Shown here in pieces: positions 56,361-64,000 of a stretch of DNA of 64,000 nucleotides. Under the pieces are notes generated by a model. It saw only the letters and a list, made by a program, of their open reading frames with translations, ran no database searches and was not told the DNA's origin. The stretch is from the NCBI RefSeq assembly GCF_000687165.1, contig NZ_JMKU01000005.1, positions 1 to 64,000 of the forward strand, written 5' to 3'. Numbering within the stretch: position 1 is the stretch's first letter; every line of letters begins with the position of its first letter. A program made the position numbers and the translations under genes. The DNA is from Paracidovorax oryzae ATCC 19882 (GTDB lineage Bacteria > Pseudomonadota > Gammaproteobacteria > Burkholderiales > Burkholderiaceae_C).

Positions 56361-56945
56361 TCAGGCGGCCAGGCCGTGGCGGGAAATCTTCTGCCCGATA
56401 CGGGACAGGCCCCCGACGGACACCGCGGAAATGTCCGTCCACTGGCATTGGTGATTTTCCGCGCTGCGGAGAATCGGTTTCGATTCATCCCTCACCAGCA
56501 GGTACCGAAAATCGAAATGCATGTGCGCCGGTTCTCCCTTGGCAGGATTTTCTGGAATGGCATGGATGTCGATATCCAGCGGAATTCCCGCCTTGAAATG
56601 CCATGGATGGGCCAGGGTGGCGATGCCCGTTTCTTCCCGGACTTCCCGGATGGCGGCGTCGAGGGGTACCTCGGAGGATTCGACATGGCCACCGGGCTGC
56701 AGCCACCGCTTCAGGTAGGGGTGGAACACGAGCAGCACGGCGCCGCGCGATAGGACGATGCCACTGGCGGTCACGTGGCCGGGCGATGCGCTGCGCCGGG
56801 TGATGTCCCCGCCCCTGCCCAATTGCTCCGTCAGCGGGATGAGCGCGCCGGATTCCGATGGATATTCGCAAAGATATTCATCGACGATATATCCCAGATC
56901 CGAACACGCGCCTTGGCGACCATCGTTTTGCAGCCTCTCGTTCAT
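56361..56945 (-). CDS. Nudix hydrolase, first gene of the Nudix/SAHH/transporter operon
   Basis: The 194-residue protein has a full Nudix box GGHVESSEVPLDAAIREVREETGI in its pattern GX5EX7REVXEEXG (about residues 90-113). It would cut a nucleoside diphosphate linked to another group. The N-terminal ~55 residues are extra and form a helical domain (SDLGYIVDEYLCEYP) seen in some longer Nudix enzymes. It lies ahead of the SAHH-like gene with a 6-bp gap, so both should act on related nucleotides. The promoter lies in the AT-rich region to its right. Confidence 0.88.
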   Translation of the reverse strand: MNERLQNDGRQGACSDLGYIVDEYLCEYPSESGALIPLTEQLGRGGDITRRSASPGHVTASGIVLSRGAVLLVFHPYLKRWLQPGGHVESSEVPLDAAIREVREETGIATLAHPWHFKAGIPLDIDIHAIPENPAKGEPAHMHFDFRYLLVRDESKPILRSAENHQCQWTDISAVSVGGLSRIGQKISRHGLAA

Positions 56946-57250
56946 TGGCAGACCATTTCCACTTCAAGAATAACAATTTGAGCAGCCACGCAATCTAACA
57001 GGCTGCAGCGCCAATGCAGCCGGCCGCCATTCATATTGCCGGTAAACAAAATTTATGAAAATGGCCCTTCGCGGCGGCAGCGCCTGCAGTGAGGGCCGAA
57101 GACATGCAGCGCCATCACCTCCGGCTCCGCCATCCGGGCCCTTCACGCCGCGGCAACGGCGTTCCGTCGCGTTCTCCTGGCCCGGGCGAAGGGGGTCGCG
57201 CACAGTGAAGGCATGGAGAGCATGTCGCATTCTCCGCAGGAGCCCGAACC
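56946..57250. other. Intergenic region upstream of the Nudix operon
   Basis: About 305 bp between divergent genes, no convincing gene. The part near the Nudix start is AT-rich compared with its surroundings (ACTTCAAGAATAACAATTTG) and likely holds its promoter. An inverted repeat GGCTGCA (57001-57007) / TGCAGCC (57015-57021) could be an operator or hairpin. The right third is GC-rich and leads to the DUF4148 gene. Confidence 0.55.
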
Positions 57251-57592
57251 ATGGCCTACACCCCTCATCTTCCCGCGCGCACGCTGCTGCGCACCACCAC
57301 CTTCTGCGCCGGCGCACTGCTGGCCGCCACGTTCGCCATCGCACAGCCCGCAGCCCCCAGGCCAGAGGGTGCAGGTGCCGCCAGCCAGGCCGGCGCGGCT
57401 ACACCGGCCGGGCAGCAGGGCCGCACGCGTGCCGAAGTGGTCGCGGAACTGGCCTGCGCCCGGGCCTCCGGCGAACTGGAGTCCATGGCGCTGCAGGGCT
57501 ATGGCGTCGAGGCCCGCCCCATCGACCGCAGCGTTCCCGAATGCGTGCAGCAGCGCGTGCTCGCCTCGGGGGAAACGGCGCAGCCCCGCTGA
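57251..57592 (+). CDS. DUF4148-family small exported protein
   Basis: The 113-residue protein has a signal peptide (LRTTTFCAGALLAATFAIAQ) and a C-terminal segment RTRAEVVAELACARASGELESM that fits DUF4148, a family of small exported proteins frequent in Burkholderiales with no known function. The middle is Ala/Gly/Pro-rich. A Shine-Dalgarno GCAGGAG lies 11 bases ahead. It is a single gene, convergent with the alpha-E gene. Confidence 0.8.
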   Translation: MAYTPHLPARTLLRTTTFCAGALLAATFAIAQPAAPRPEGAGAASQAGAATPAGQQGRTRAEVVAELACARASGELESMALQGYGVEARPIDRSVPECVQQRVLASGETAQPR

Positions 57593-57656
57593 CCCGGCCC
57601 CGCCTGCCGCCCCGCATGACAGGAGCGTCGCGCGCAGGCCGGGCCGGCGGGCCGCT

Positions 57657-58631
57657 TCAGGCCGGCACCGGCACCAGGAAATCCCGGCTGATGCCCGCTC
57701 CCAGGTCGTTCACGCGGTCCAGGAACTGCGTGAGGTAGGCATGCAGTCCGGTGGCCAGGATCTCGTCGATGCGGCCGTAGCGCAGGTCGGCCAGCAGGCG
57801 CCCGGCCTTGCGCTGCGTTTCCGCCGACTGGTCGTTGGCGACCACGGCGAGGTTGTCCGCCACCTCGCGCAGGCTGGCGTGCAGCGAGCGCGGCATGTCG
57901 GCCCGCAGCATGAGCAGGTCGGCCACGCGCTCGGGCGTGATCACGTCGCGGTACACCTTGCGGTACACCTCGAACGCCGACACGCTGCGCAGGATCGCGC
58001 TCCAGTGGTAGAAGTCGAACTCCTGCGGCGACGCCCGGCCGCGCTCGCGCATCGCCGATCCGTGGAAGTCGCTCTGCACGGCATGGAACTTCACGTCCAG
58101 CAGCCGCGCCGTGTTGTCGGACCGTTCCAGGAAGGTGCCCAGGCGCAGGAAATGGAAGGCCTCGTCCTGCAGCATGGTGCCCAGCGTCACGCCCCGCGAG
58201 AGGTGCGAGCGGTACTTCACCCATTCGAAGAACGCCCCCGGGTCACGCTCGAAATCCCGGCCCTGGAGCTGCCGGTGCAGCTCCAGCCAGGTCTGGTTCT
58301 GCGTCTCCCAGATCTCGGTGGTCAGCGCGCCGCGCACGGCACGCGCATTCTCGCGGGCCGCGCGCAGGCACGAGAGGATGGACGATGGATTGTTCCCATC
58401 GCGCACCATGAACTCCAGCACCCCTTCGCGCGTGACCTCGCCATGGCGCGCGGTATAGGCCGGGATCAGCTCGCTGATCGACAGCAGGCCCAGCCAGCTT
58501 TCCTGCGCCACGTCGGCCGATTGCGGCAGCAGCGAGGTCTCGTAGCTGACGTTCAGCATGCGGGCGGTGTTTTCTGCCCGCTCGGTGTAGCGGGACATCC
58601 AGAACAGATGATCGGCAGTGCGGCTCAGCAT
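57657..58631 (-). CDS. Alpha-E domain protein (DUF403), partner of circular-permuted ATP-grasp
   Basis: The 324-residue all-helical protein starts MLSRTADHLFWMSRYTERAE and carries AENTARMLNVSYE, FLRLGTFLERSDNTARLLDVK and the C-terminal ADLRYGRIDEILATGLHAYLTQFL. Alpha-E proteins occur with circularly permuted ATP-grasp enzymes and transglutaminases and may help make or modify a peptide. Its start has a good GGGGAGGACGC ahead. Curiously the first 61 bp of this gene are duplicated 140 bp upstream, next to the ATP-grasp stop, so the original start was probably there (see the repeats). Confidence 0.9.
   Translation of the reverse strand: MLSRTADHLFWMSRYTERAENTARMLNVSYETSLLPQSADVAQESWLGLLSISELIPAYTARHGEVTREGVLEFMVRDGNNPSSILSCLRAARENARAVRGALTTEIWETQNQTWLELHRQLQGRDFERDPGAFFEWVKYRSHLSRGVTLGTMLQDEAFHFLRLGTFLERSDNTARLLDVKFHAVQSDFHGSAMRERGRASPQEFDFYHWSAILRSVSAFEVYRKVYRDVITPERVADLLMLRADMPRSLHASLREVADNLAVVANDQSAETQRKAGRLLADLRYGRIDEILATGLHAYLTQFLDRVNDLGAGISRDFLVPVPA
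58571..58631. repeat. 61-bp direct repeat, downstream copy (alpha-E gene start)
   Basis: This segment encodes the first 20 or so residues of the alpha-E protein in use and is repeated at 58711-58771 with one mismatch (58620 versus 58760). Offset is 140 bp, not a multiple of three. Confidence 0.9.
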
Positions 58632-58771
58632 GCGTCCTCCCCGGGCAGAAAACCCCGCACGCGCTGCGCGCGCAGGCAGTATTTTTGCGAATGCGCGCCT
58701 GCGGCACGCGTTTCTGCCCGCTCGGTGTAGCGGGACATCCAGAACAGATGATCGGCAGTACGGCTCAGCAT
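58625..58771 (-). pseudogene. Truncated upstream copy of the alpha-E gene start (48-residue frame)
   Basis: The ATG at 58771, one base after the ATP-grasp stop, opens a frame that copies the first 20 residues of alpha-E (MLSRTADHLFWMSRYTERAE) and then runs through 79 bp of unrelated DNA to a TGA overlapping the start of the real gene (ATGCTGA). GGGAGGGAAATGAG precedes it, so it may be translated as a short peptide that couples ribosomes to the downstream ATG. It most likely arose when DNA inserted into the gene start with duplication of its 5' end. Confidence 0.7.
58711..58771. repeat. 61-bp direct repeat, upstream copy
   Basis: Identical to 58571-58631 apart from one base. The 79-bp spacer (58632-58710) contains GC-rich inverted segments (CTGCGCGCGCAG and related GCGCGCCTGCG) around ATTTTTGCG and resembles no gene I know. 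Confidence 0.9.
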
Positions 58772-58772
58772 C

Positions 58773-60299
58773 TCATTTCCCTCCCATCGACTGCGACATG
58801 GCCATGGCGCCCATGGACTGCGACAGGCCCGTGGCGGGTGTGCCGTTGGCATCGCCGTCGCCCAGCACCCAGGTGTCCTTGGTGCCGCCGCCCTGCGATG
58901 AATTGACGACCAGCGAGCCCTCCTTCAGCGCCACGCGCGTGAGGCCGCCGGCCACCATCTGCACCTTCTGGCCCGAGAGCACGAAAGGCCGCAGGTCGAT
59001 GTGGCGCGGGGCGATGCCCGATTCCACGTAGGTGGGGCAACTCGAGAGCGACAGCGTGGGCTGGGCGATGTAGCCCGCCGGGTTGGCCAGCAGCGCGCCG
59101 CGGAACTCCTCGATTTCCGCCTTGGTCGCGGCGGGGCCGATCAGCATGCCGTAGCCGCCTGCGCCGTGCACTTCCTTCACGACCAGCTCGTGCAGGTGGT
59201 CCAACACGTACCGCAGGTCGTCCTGCTTGCGGCACATCCAGGTGGGCACGTTCGCGAGGATGGGCTCTTCGCCCAGGTAGAAGCGGATCATCTCCGGCAC
59301 GTACGGATAGACGGACTTGTCGTCCGCGATGCCCGTGCCCACGGCGTTGCAGATCGCCACGTTGCCCGCGCGGTACGCGGCCATGAGGCCGGCGCAGCCC
59401 AGCGTGGACGTGGGGCGGAACACCTGCGGATCGAGGAAGTCGTCGTCCACGCGGCGGTAGATCACATCCACGCGCTGCAGCCCGCGGGTGGTGCGCATGT
59501 AGACGAAGTTGTCCTTGACCACCAGGTCCTGGCCCTCGACCAGCTCCACGCCCATCTGCTGCGCGAGGAAGGCGTGCTCGAAGTACGCACTGTTGTACAT
59601 GCCGGGCGTGAGCACCACCACCGTGGGCTCGGCCGCGCCGGCCGGGGCGCTGGCACGCAGCGTGTCCAGCAGCAGGTCGGGGTAGTGGGCCACGGGCGCC
59701 ACGCGGTGGTTGCGGAACAGCTCGGGGAAGAGCCGCATCATCATCTTGCGGTTCTCCAGCATGTACGACACGCCCGAGGGCACGCGCAGGTTGTCCTCCA
59801 GCACGTAGTAGATGCCGTTGCCCTGCCCGTCCGGCGCGCGCACGATGTCGATGCCGGCGATGTGGGCGTACACGTCGCGCGGCACGTCCACACCGGTCAT
59901 CTCGGGGCGGAACTGCGCATTGCCCACGATCAGGTCCGACGGCACGATGCCCGCGCGCAGGATGTCCTGGCCATGGTAGATGTCGTGGATGAAGCGGTTG
60001 AGCGCCGTCACCCGCTGCACGAGCCCCTGCTGCATGCGCGCCCACTCGTGGGCGGGAATGATGCGGGGGATCAGGTCGAAGGGAATGAGCCGCTCGGTGC
60101 CGGCCCCGTCCTCGTCCTTGGCGCCATAGACCGCGAAGGTGATGCCCACGCGGCGGAAGATCATCTCGGCCTCGGCGCGGCGCGCCTGCATCGCCTCGGC
60201 CGGCTGGCGCGACAGCCACTGGCCGTAGCGCTGGTAGTGGGGGCGCACATCGCTGCCGTCGAAGGGCAGCATCTCGTACATCTCGTCGAACTTCTGCAT
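58773..60299 (-). CDS. Circularly permuted ATP-grasp protein (DUF404/DUF407)
   Basis: The 508-residue protein has the permuted ATP-grasp signatures: YGQWLSRQPAEAMQARRAEAE, FAVYGAKDEDG, PFDLIPRIIPAHEW near the N-terminus, YVLEDNLRVPSGVSYMLENR in the middle and VVKEVHGAGGYGMLIGP and RHIDLRPFVL late, which build the ATP and metal site. It should form an amide or peptide bond with ATP; its product is unknown. AGGAGGCACCACTG precedes the ATG at 60299. The alpha-E gene follows on the same strand; the C-terminal end has a Met/Ser-rich tail. Confidence 0.93.
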   Translation of the reverse strand: MQKFDEMYEMLPFDGSDVRPHYQRYGQWLSRQPAEAMQARRAEAEMIFRRVGITFAVYGAKDEDGAGTERLIPFDLIPRIIPAHEWARMQQGLVQRVTALNRFIHDIYHGQDILRAGIVPSDLIVGNAQFRPEMTGVDVPRDVYAHIAGIDIVRAPDGQGNGIYYVLEDNLRVPSGVSYMLENRKMMMRLFPELFRNHRVAPVAHYPDLLLDTLRASAPAGAAEPTVVVLTPGMYNSAYFEHAFLAQQMGVELVEGQDLVVKDNFVYMRTTRGLQRVDVIYRRVDDDFLDPQVFRPTSTLGCAGLMAAYRAGNVAICNAVGTGIADDKSVYPYVPEMIRFYLGEEPILANVPTWMCRKQDDLRYVLDHLHELVVKEVHGAGGYGMLIGPAATKAEIEEFRGALLANPAGYIAQPTLSLSSCPTYVESGIAPRHIDLRPFVLSGQKVQMVAGGLTRVALKEGSLVVNSSQGGGTKDTWVLGDGDANGTPATGLSQSMGAMAMSQSMGGK

Positions 60300-60392
60300 C
60301 AGTGGTGCCTCCTGCAGCCAGCATAGCAAGTTGCAAGCCTGCTCGGCCGCTGGAGGCGCCCGCAGGGGGCGGGGCGTGGCCGGATTCCGCGG

Positions 60393-63242
60393 TCAGAAGG
60401 GATCCGCCACCTCCACGGCGGCTGCGGCCGAGGCCGCGGAAGGCGGCGCATGGTGCCAGTAGCGCCGCGTGGCATCGCGCTCGCAGCGCCAGCGCAGCGG
60501 CCGCGCGGATTGCCAGGACCACGCGCCGCAGGAGGGCGAATCCACCAGCCGCGCCCCGCGCTCCGCATAGCGCCCCAGCACGTCGGGCGCCGGGTGCCCG
60601 TAGCGGTTGCGGTGGCCCGCCTGCACCACGGCGGTGCGCGGCCGCACGGCGTCCAGCAGCGCCGGGCTGGAGGAGGTGCGGCTGCCGTGGTGGGGCACCA
60701 GCAGCACGTCGGCCGGCAGCAGTGCGCCCCGCGCGGCCAGGGCGGCCTCTTGCGCCCGGCCGATGTCGCCGGCCAGCAGTGCCGACGCGCCGGGCGCCGA
60801 GATGCGCAGCACGCAACTCACCGCATTGCTCCGGTCCTCGGGGCCGGCCGATGTGCCCGATGCGCCCGCCCCCGCTCCGCTGCCCTCCAGTGCGCCCGGC
60901 GATGGATGCAGCACCTCGAAGCGCACCCCGTCCCATGTCCACTGCCGGCCCGCCTCGCAGCGGGTGATGGTGCGCGCGCCCTGCGCCTCCAGCGGATGGC
61001 CGGGCTCCAGCGCCCCCCACAGGTCCGCGCCCGGGTGCGCGGCCAGCACCGCCGCGGCACCGCCCGTGTGGTCGGTATCGCGGTGGCTGAGCATCACCCG
61101 GTCCAGCCGCTCGCCGCCCGCGCTCAGCAGTGGCACCAGGACCCGGTCGCCGGCATCGCTCTGTGGGCCGTAGCGCGGCCCCGCGTCGTACAGCAGCGCA
61201 TGGCCGGCCGTGCGCACCAGCACCGCGCTGCCCTGGCCCACGTCGGGAGCCAGCAGTTCGAACTGCCCGGCCACGGGCCGCGCCGGATGCCACCACAGCA
61301 CCGGCAGCAGCAGCGGCAGGCCCATCAGGCGCAGCGCCCAGGGCAGGCGCATCACCAGCAGCACGCCGCCCGCCATGCCGGCCACGCCTGCCCACAACGG
61401 CGCCGCCGGCAGCGACAGCGTGGCCCAGGGCCAGGCCGCCAGCCACTGCAGCCCTTCCGCGAAGGGCCGCAGGCAGGCCGCCGCAGCAGACCACAGCGGC
61501 GCCCACAGCACGCCCAGCAGCGCCAGCGGCGTGACGACCAGCGTCATCCACGGGATGGCCGCCAGGTTCGCCACGAAGCCCACCACCGAGACCTGCCCGA
61601 ACAGCAGCACCGTGAGCGGCGTCAGCGCCATCGTCACCACCCACTGTTCTCGCAACAGGGCCAGCACGCGTGCGCGCAGGCGCCCGGATGCGCGGGAGGC
61701 CGGCATCACCTCGGGCGGCGTGGCCGCGTCGGAGGCGAACAGCACGCCCACCGCCACGAAGCTGAGCCAGAAGCCCGCCTGCAGCAGCGCCCACGGATCG
61801 GCAGCCACCACCGCCGCGCAGGCCAGCAGCCAGACCTGCGGCCAGGGCCAGCGCCGCCCCGAGAGCCGCAGCGCGCCCACCACCGCCAGCATGCACACCG
61901 TGCGCTGCGCCGGCACCGCCCAGCCGCTGAACAGCGCATACGCAGCCGCCAGCAGCACCCCGCCCGCCAGCCCTGCCCAGGGCGCCGGCACGGCCAGGCA
62001 CAGCAGCGCCGAGCGCCGCCACAGCCAGCCCACCACCGCCGCGGCGACCCAGGCGAACAGGGTGATGTGCAACCCGGAAATGCTCACCAGATGCGCCACG
62101 CCCGTCGCGCGGAACACGTCCCAGTCCGCCCGGTCGATCGCGCGCTGGTCACCCGTCACCAGGGCCGCCACCACGCCCGCGGCACGCCGCCGGGCCAGGT
62201 CCTGCGGATCGGCGTCCGCCCCGGCCACCTGCGGCGGCGCCAGCCGGGCGAGGATGGCATCGCGCACCCGCTGCCGCGCCTGCTCCACCGGGTGCCGCCA
62301 CCAGGGCGCGGCCTCCAGCCGCACCGGCCGCTCGGCGCGGGCGCCCGCCTGCACGGAGCCCGTGGCCTGCACGCCCTGCTCCCACAGCCAGAGCTCGGCA
62401 TCGAAGCCGCCCGGATTGCGCAGGCCGTGCGGGGCATTCAAGCGCACCGTCATCTCCCACCGCTCGCCCACGTGGACGGCAGGCACGGGCGCAGGGGCAG
62501 GCGACGGCGAGGAAGAAGACGATGCCGGTGCCGCGTCCGGCATGCCCGCGGATGCGGATGCGGCCCGGGCCTTCGTCCGGGGGCCGTCCGCCTGGCGCGC
62601 GAACCAGGGCGCCCCGGAAGACCACGACACATCGACCAGCGGAGGCAGCCGCACGGGCCGGCCGGGCGCATGGCGTGCGCCGGCACCGCCCCCCGCCTCC
62701 GGGCGGTCCTTCCGTCCGCTGCGCTGCGGGCGGCCTCCCCCGGAACGCGGCCGGCCGCCACCCTGCTCCGTGTACCAGGCCGACTCCACCTCCAGCCGCA
62801 GGCGCACGCCCGCGTCGGTGGGTTGCGGCATCGCCGCCACCACGGCGACGATGCGCAGGTCGCGCCCCTCCAGGGCCGGGTCCAGCGCATCCGACAGGTA
62901 GGCGCCCGCGCGCAAGCCGCAGACCGCGAAGGCCGCCAGCGCCGTGGCACAGAAGGCCAGCCATCGTGGAGCGGAAACCGGCAATGCACGGGCCACCGGG
63001 CCGCACCGCCGCCGGCCCAGGCGCCGGGCCAGCACCCACACGGCCACGCCCGCCAGCAGCAGTGCCGCATACACGCGCACCGGCCAGAGCGCAGGCTGCA
63101 TGAGCTGCAGCAACGCACCGGCAATGCTGCCCAGCAGCAGCGCGGGCCAGAGCCAGCCGCCAGCCTCGATGAGGGCGCTCGATGGCGGGGCGGGGAGAGA
63201 CGGAGGGACGGGCGGCGTGGCGGAGGAAGCGGGCCGGCTCAT
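60393..63242 (-). CDS. comEC: ComEC/Rec2 DNA-uptake channel protein
   Basis: The 949-residue protein has the three ComEC parts: an N-terminal DUF4131 region with four helices, the Competence membrane domain (GVAHLVSISGLHITLFAWVAAAV), and a C-terminal metallo-beta-lactamase-like domain (LSHRDTDHTGGAAAVLAAHPGADLW; VLLVPHHGSRTSSSPALLD). It carries single-stranded DNA across the inner membrane in natural transformation. Low-complexity Ala/Pro/Gly/Arg segments near 160-260 lengthen it relative to many homologues. The ATG at 63242 was preferred over an upstream start in the leader. The protein is complete, so transformation is possible if other com genes exist. Confidence 0.93.
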   Translation of the reverse strand: MSRPASSATPPVPPSLPAPPSSALIEAGGWLWPALLLGSIAGALLQLMQPALWPVRVYAALLLAGVAVWVLARRLGRRRCGPVARALPVSAPRWLAFCATALAAFAVCGLRAGAYLSDALDPALEGRDLRIVAVVAAMPQPTDAGVRLRLEVESAWYTEQGGGRPRSGGGRPQRSGRKDRPEAGGGAGARHAPGRPVRLPPLVDVSWSSGAPWFARQADGPRTKARAASASAGMPDAAPASSSSSPSPAPAPVPAVHVGERWEMTVRLNAPHGLRNPGGFDAELWLWEQGVQATGSVQAGARAERPVRLEAAPWWRHPVEQARQRVRDAILARLAPPQVAGADADPQDLARRRAAGVVAALVTGDQRAIDRADWDVFRATGVAHLVSISGLHITLFAWVAAAVVGWLWRRSALLCLAVPAPWAGLAGGVLLAAAYALFSGWAVPAQRTVCMLAVVGALRLSGRRWPWPQVWLLACAAVVAADPWALLQAGFWLSFVAVGVLFASDAATPPEVMPASRASGRLRARVLALLREQWVVTMALTPLTVLLFGQVSVVGFVANLAAIPWMTLVVTPLALLGVLWAPLWSAAAACLRPFAEGLQWLAAWPWATLSLPAAPLWAGVAGMAGGVLLVMRLPWALRLMGLPLLLPVLWWHPARPVAGQFELLAPDVGQGSAVLVRTAGHALLYDAGPRYGPQSDAGDRVLVPLLSAGGERLDRVMLSHRDTDHTGGAAAVLAAHPGADLWGALEPGHPLEAQGARTITRCEAGRQWTWDGVRFEVLHPSPGALEGSGAGAGASGTSAGPEDRSNAVSCVLRISAPGASALLAGDIGRAQEAALAARGALLPADVLLVPHHGSRTSSSPALLDAVRPRTAVVQAGHRNRYGHPAPDVLGRYAERGARLVDSPSCGAWSWQSARPLRWRCERDATRRYWHHAPPSAASAAAAVEVADPF

Positions 63243-63654
63243 GGGGCCTGATGCTAGGGCTGGCGACAGGCCGCGGACCGCGAGAAAAAGGCATGCAAGG
63301 CATGCCGATCCGTGAGGCAAGGGCGCCGGTCGACCTCGACGCTCCACAGGCAGCCGTCATCGAAGAAGGTGAAGCCGAAGAAGGTGAAGCGCACCGTCCG
63401 GGGAGGCGCGAAGCGCCTTCCCGATCTTGTCGGCGTCCACGAAGGCGCCGATCCACCGGGGCTTTAACTCGGACTGCAGGGTGCTCTTGCCGAATCCGTT
63501 CGGCCCCGCGTGGACGCGCAGGCGCGGCTGGGTGGGCTGGGCCAGGGCAGGCCTGGCCGCCCGCCCGGCAGGTCTTTGACCAGGGCCCGTTCCACCCGGC
63601 GCAGAATGGCCCACGGGGAGGCATCCCGCCGCCCGCCATCCCAGGAGAATCTCC
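63243..63654. other. Intergenic region with zeta-toxin remnant between comEC and GFA gene
   Basis: A 412-bp stretch without an intact gene. It contains the minus-strand zeta-type fragment (next entry) and a 15-bp tandem repeat (GAAGAAGGTGAAGCC/G at 63362-63391). The rest resembles no gene I can name. Confidence 0.6.
63357..63614 (-). pseudogene. Zeta-toxin-family P-loop kinase fragment
   Basis: The frame contains RLRVHAGPNGFGKSTLQSEL, a P-loop close to the AGPNGSGKST of zeta-type toxins, then GAFVDADKIGKALR, which fits the family's second motif (DADEI). The fragment ends about 25 residues later, before the catalytic region, and the N-terminal part is Pro/Arg-rich filler. Zeta proteins phosphorylate UDP-sugars to stop cell-wall synthesis; this one cannot. 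No antitoxin is visible. I call it a decayed gene left between comEC and the GFA gene. Confidence 0.65.
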
Positions 63655-64000
63655 GTGAAGATCGAAGGCCAATGCCACTGCGGCGCGGTGGCCTACGAAG
63701 CCGAGGTGCAGCCGGGCAGCATGACGGTCTGCCACTGCAACGACTGCCAGACCCACTCGGGCTCCGCGTTCCGCGCCAACATTCCCGCGCCGGCCTCCGG
63801 CTTCCGGCTGACGCGGGGCATGCCGCGCACCTACGTGAAAACCGCCGACAGCGGGGCCAGGCGCCTGCTCGCGTTCTGCGAACACTGCGGCACGCCGCTG
63901 TACGCCTGCGCGGAAGAAAACCCGGCGGCCTATTCGCTGCGGATCGGCGCCATCCTGCAGCGGCACGCACTGGGCGCCCCGAAAAGACAGATCTGGACCC
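63655..64000 (+). CDS. GFA/CENP-V-family zinc protein (runs past the window end)
   Basis: Reading from the GTG at 63655 gives 115 residues with the GFA zinc ligands: C7-x-C9 (QCHCGAV), C26-x-C28-x2-C31 (CHCNDC) and C75-x2-C78 (CEHCGTPLY). The family takes its name from glutathione-dependent formaldehyde-activating enzyme, though most members act on unknown thiol adducts. CAGGAG lies nine bases ahead of the GTG. The frame is open at the window end, so the C-terminus is outside. Confidence 0.88.
   Translation, partial: MKIEGQCHCGAVAYEAEVQPGSMTVCHCNDCQTHSGSAFRANIPAPASGFRLTRGMPRTYVKTADSGARRLLAFCEHCGTPLYACAEENPAAYSLRIGAILQRHALGAPKRQIWT

Noticed and set aside
56964-57344. 126-residue minus-strand frame upstream of the Nudix gene
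   Set aside because: Arg/Trp-rich composition without any motif; it overlaps the DUF4148 gene start on the other strand.
58765-62022. Long minus-strand frame overlapping ATP-grasp and comEC in another frame
   Set aside because: It overlaps two recognised genes in a shifted frame and has Arg/Ala/Gly-rich shadow composition.

Overview
The window is GC-rich chromosomal DNA, most likely from a Comamonadaceae betaproteobacterium of the Acidovorax/Paracidovorax type. I infer this from the gene set and protein style: several Bug-family solute-binding proteins, many LysR regulators paired with divergent catabolic operons, a DUF3649/PepSY/DUF3325 iron cluster, a phosphocholine-type phospholipase C, YddG and ComEC. 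I could not run a database search, so the genus is an inference.

Layout. Positions 1-810 hold the 3' part of an IS3-type transposase fused end-to-end to a 5'-truncated IS5-type transposase. Next to it, at visibly lower GC, are two minus-strand genes, a TIR-like protein (1733-2305) and a two-TM Macro-domain protein (833-1711). I read these as a type II Thoeris anti-phage system delivered or bordered by mobile DNA. A perfect 24-bp palindrome (2504-2527) lies between this island and the core-like genes.

From 2577 to 7734 there is a sugar-acid catabolic cluster: D-tartrate dehydratase-like enolase-superfamily enzyme, SDR, Bug binding protein, DHDPS-family lyase and divergent LysR. Positions 7760-9395 hold a VirK-like secreted protein and the YddG exporter. 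From 9434 to 13948 is a second catabolic unit (Bug protein, CaiB CoA-transferase, HMG-CoA-lyase-like enzyme) facing a LysR gene with a clear inverted-repeat operator. Then come HxlR, an FKBP isomerase, a TIGR03118 lipoprotein, a two-subunit sodium/solute symporter, and the divergent ppsA/ppsR pair for PEP synthesis and its control.

Positions 22590-25850 carry small unknown genes, a membrane-anchored Mrr-type nuclease, a Fur-box-controlled orphan and a DeoR regulator. Positions 26026-31305 carry phospholipase C, a small lipoprotein, a type-B esterase and a LysR. Positions 31406-34437 form an oxidative-stress/iron-storage block (ahpF, ahpC, bfr). From 34593 to 42514 is a Fur-controlled iron-uptake block with two TonB-dependent receptors around small membrane proteins. 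An orphan flavoprotein and a succinate-semialdehyde-type dehydrogenase follow.

From 45688 to 51709 is a complete RND efflux operon whose promoter has a SoxR-type box with the 19-bp spacer typical of MerR-family control. Next is an alpha/beta-hydrolase-fold protein that has lost its catalytic Ser and His, facing a LysR gene. A three-gene operon (Nudix, S-adenosylhomocysteine-hydrolase-like, DMT transporter; 54307-56945) has no function known to me and is the best candidate for an undescribed pathway. The window ends with the alpha-E/circularly permuted ATP-grasp pair, whose junction carries a 61-bp duplication of the alpha-E gene start, then comEC, a zeta-toxin remnant and the start of a GFA-family gene.

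Gene starts were chosen from Shine-Dalgarno sequences, signal peptides and family lengths; uncertain starts are stated in the entries.
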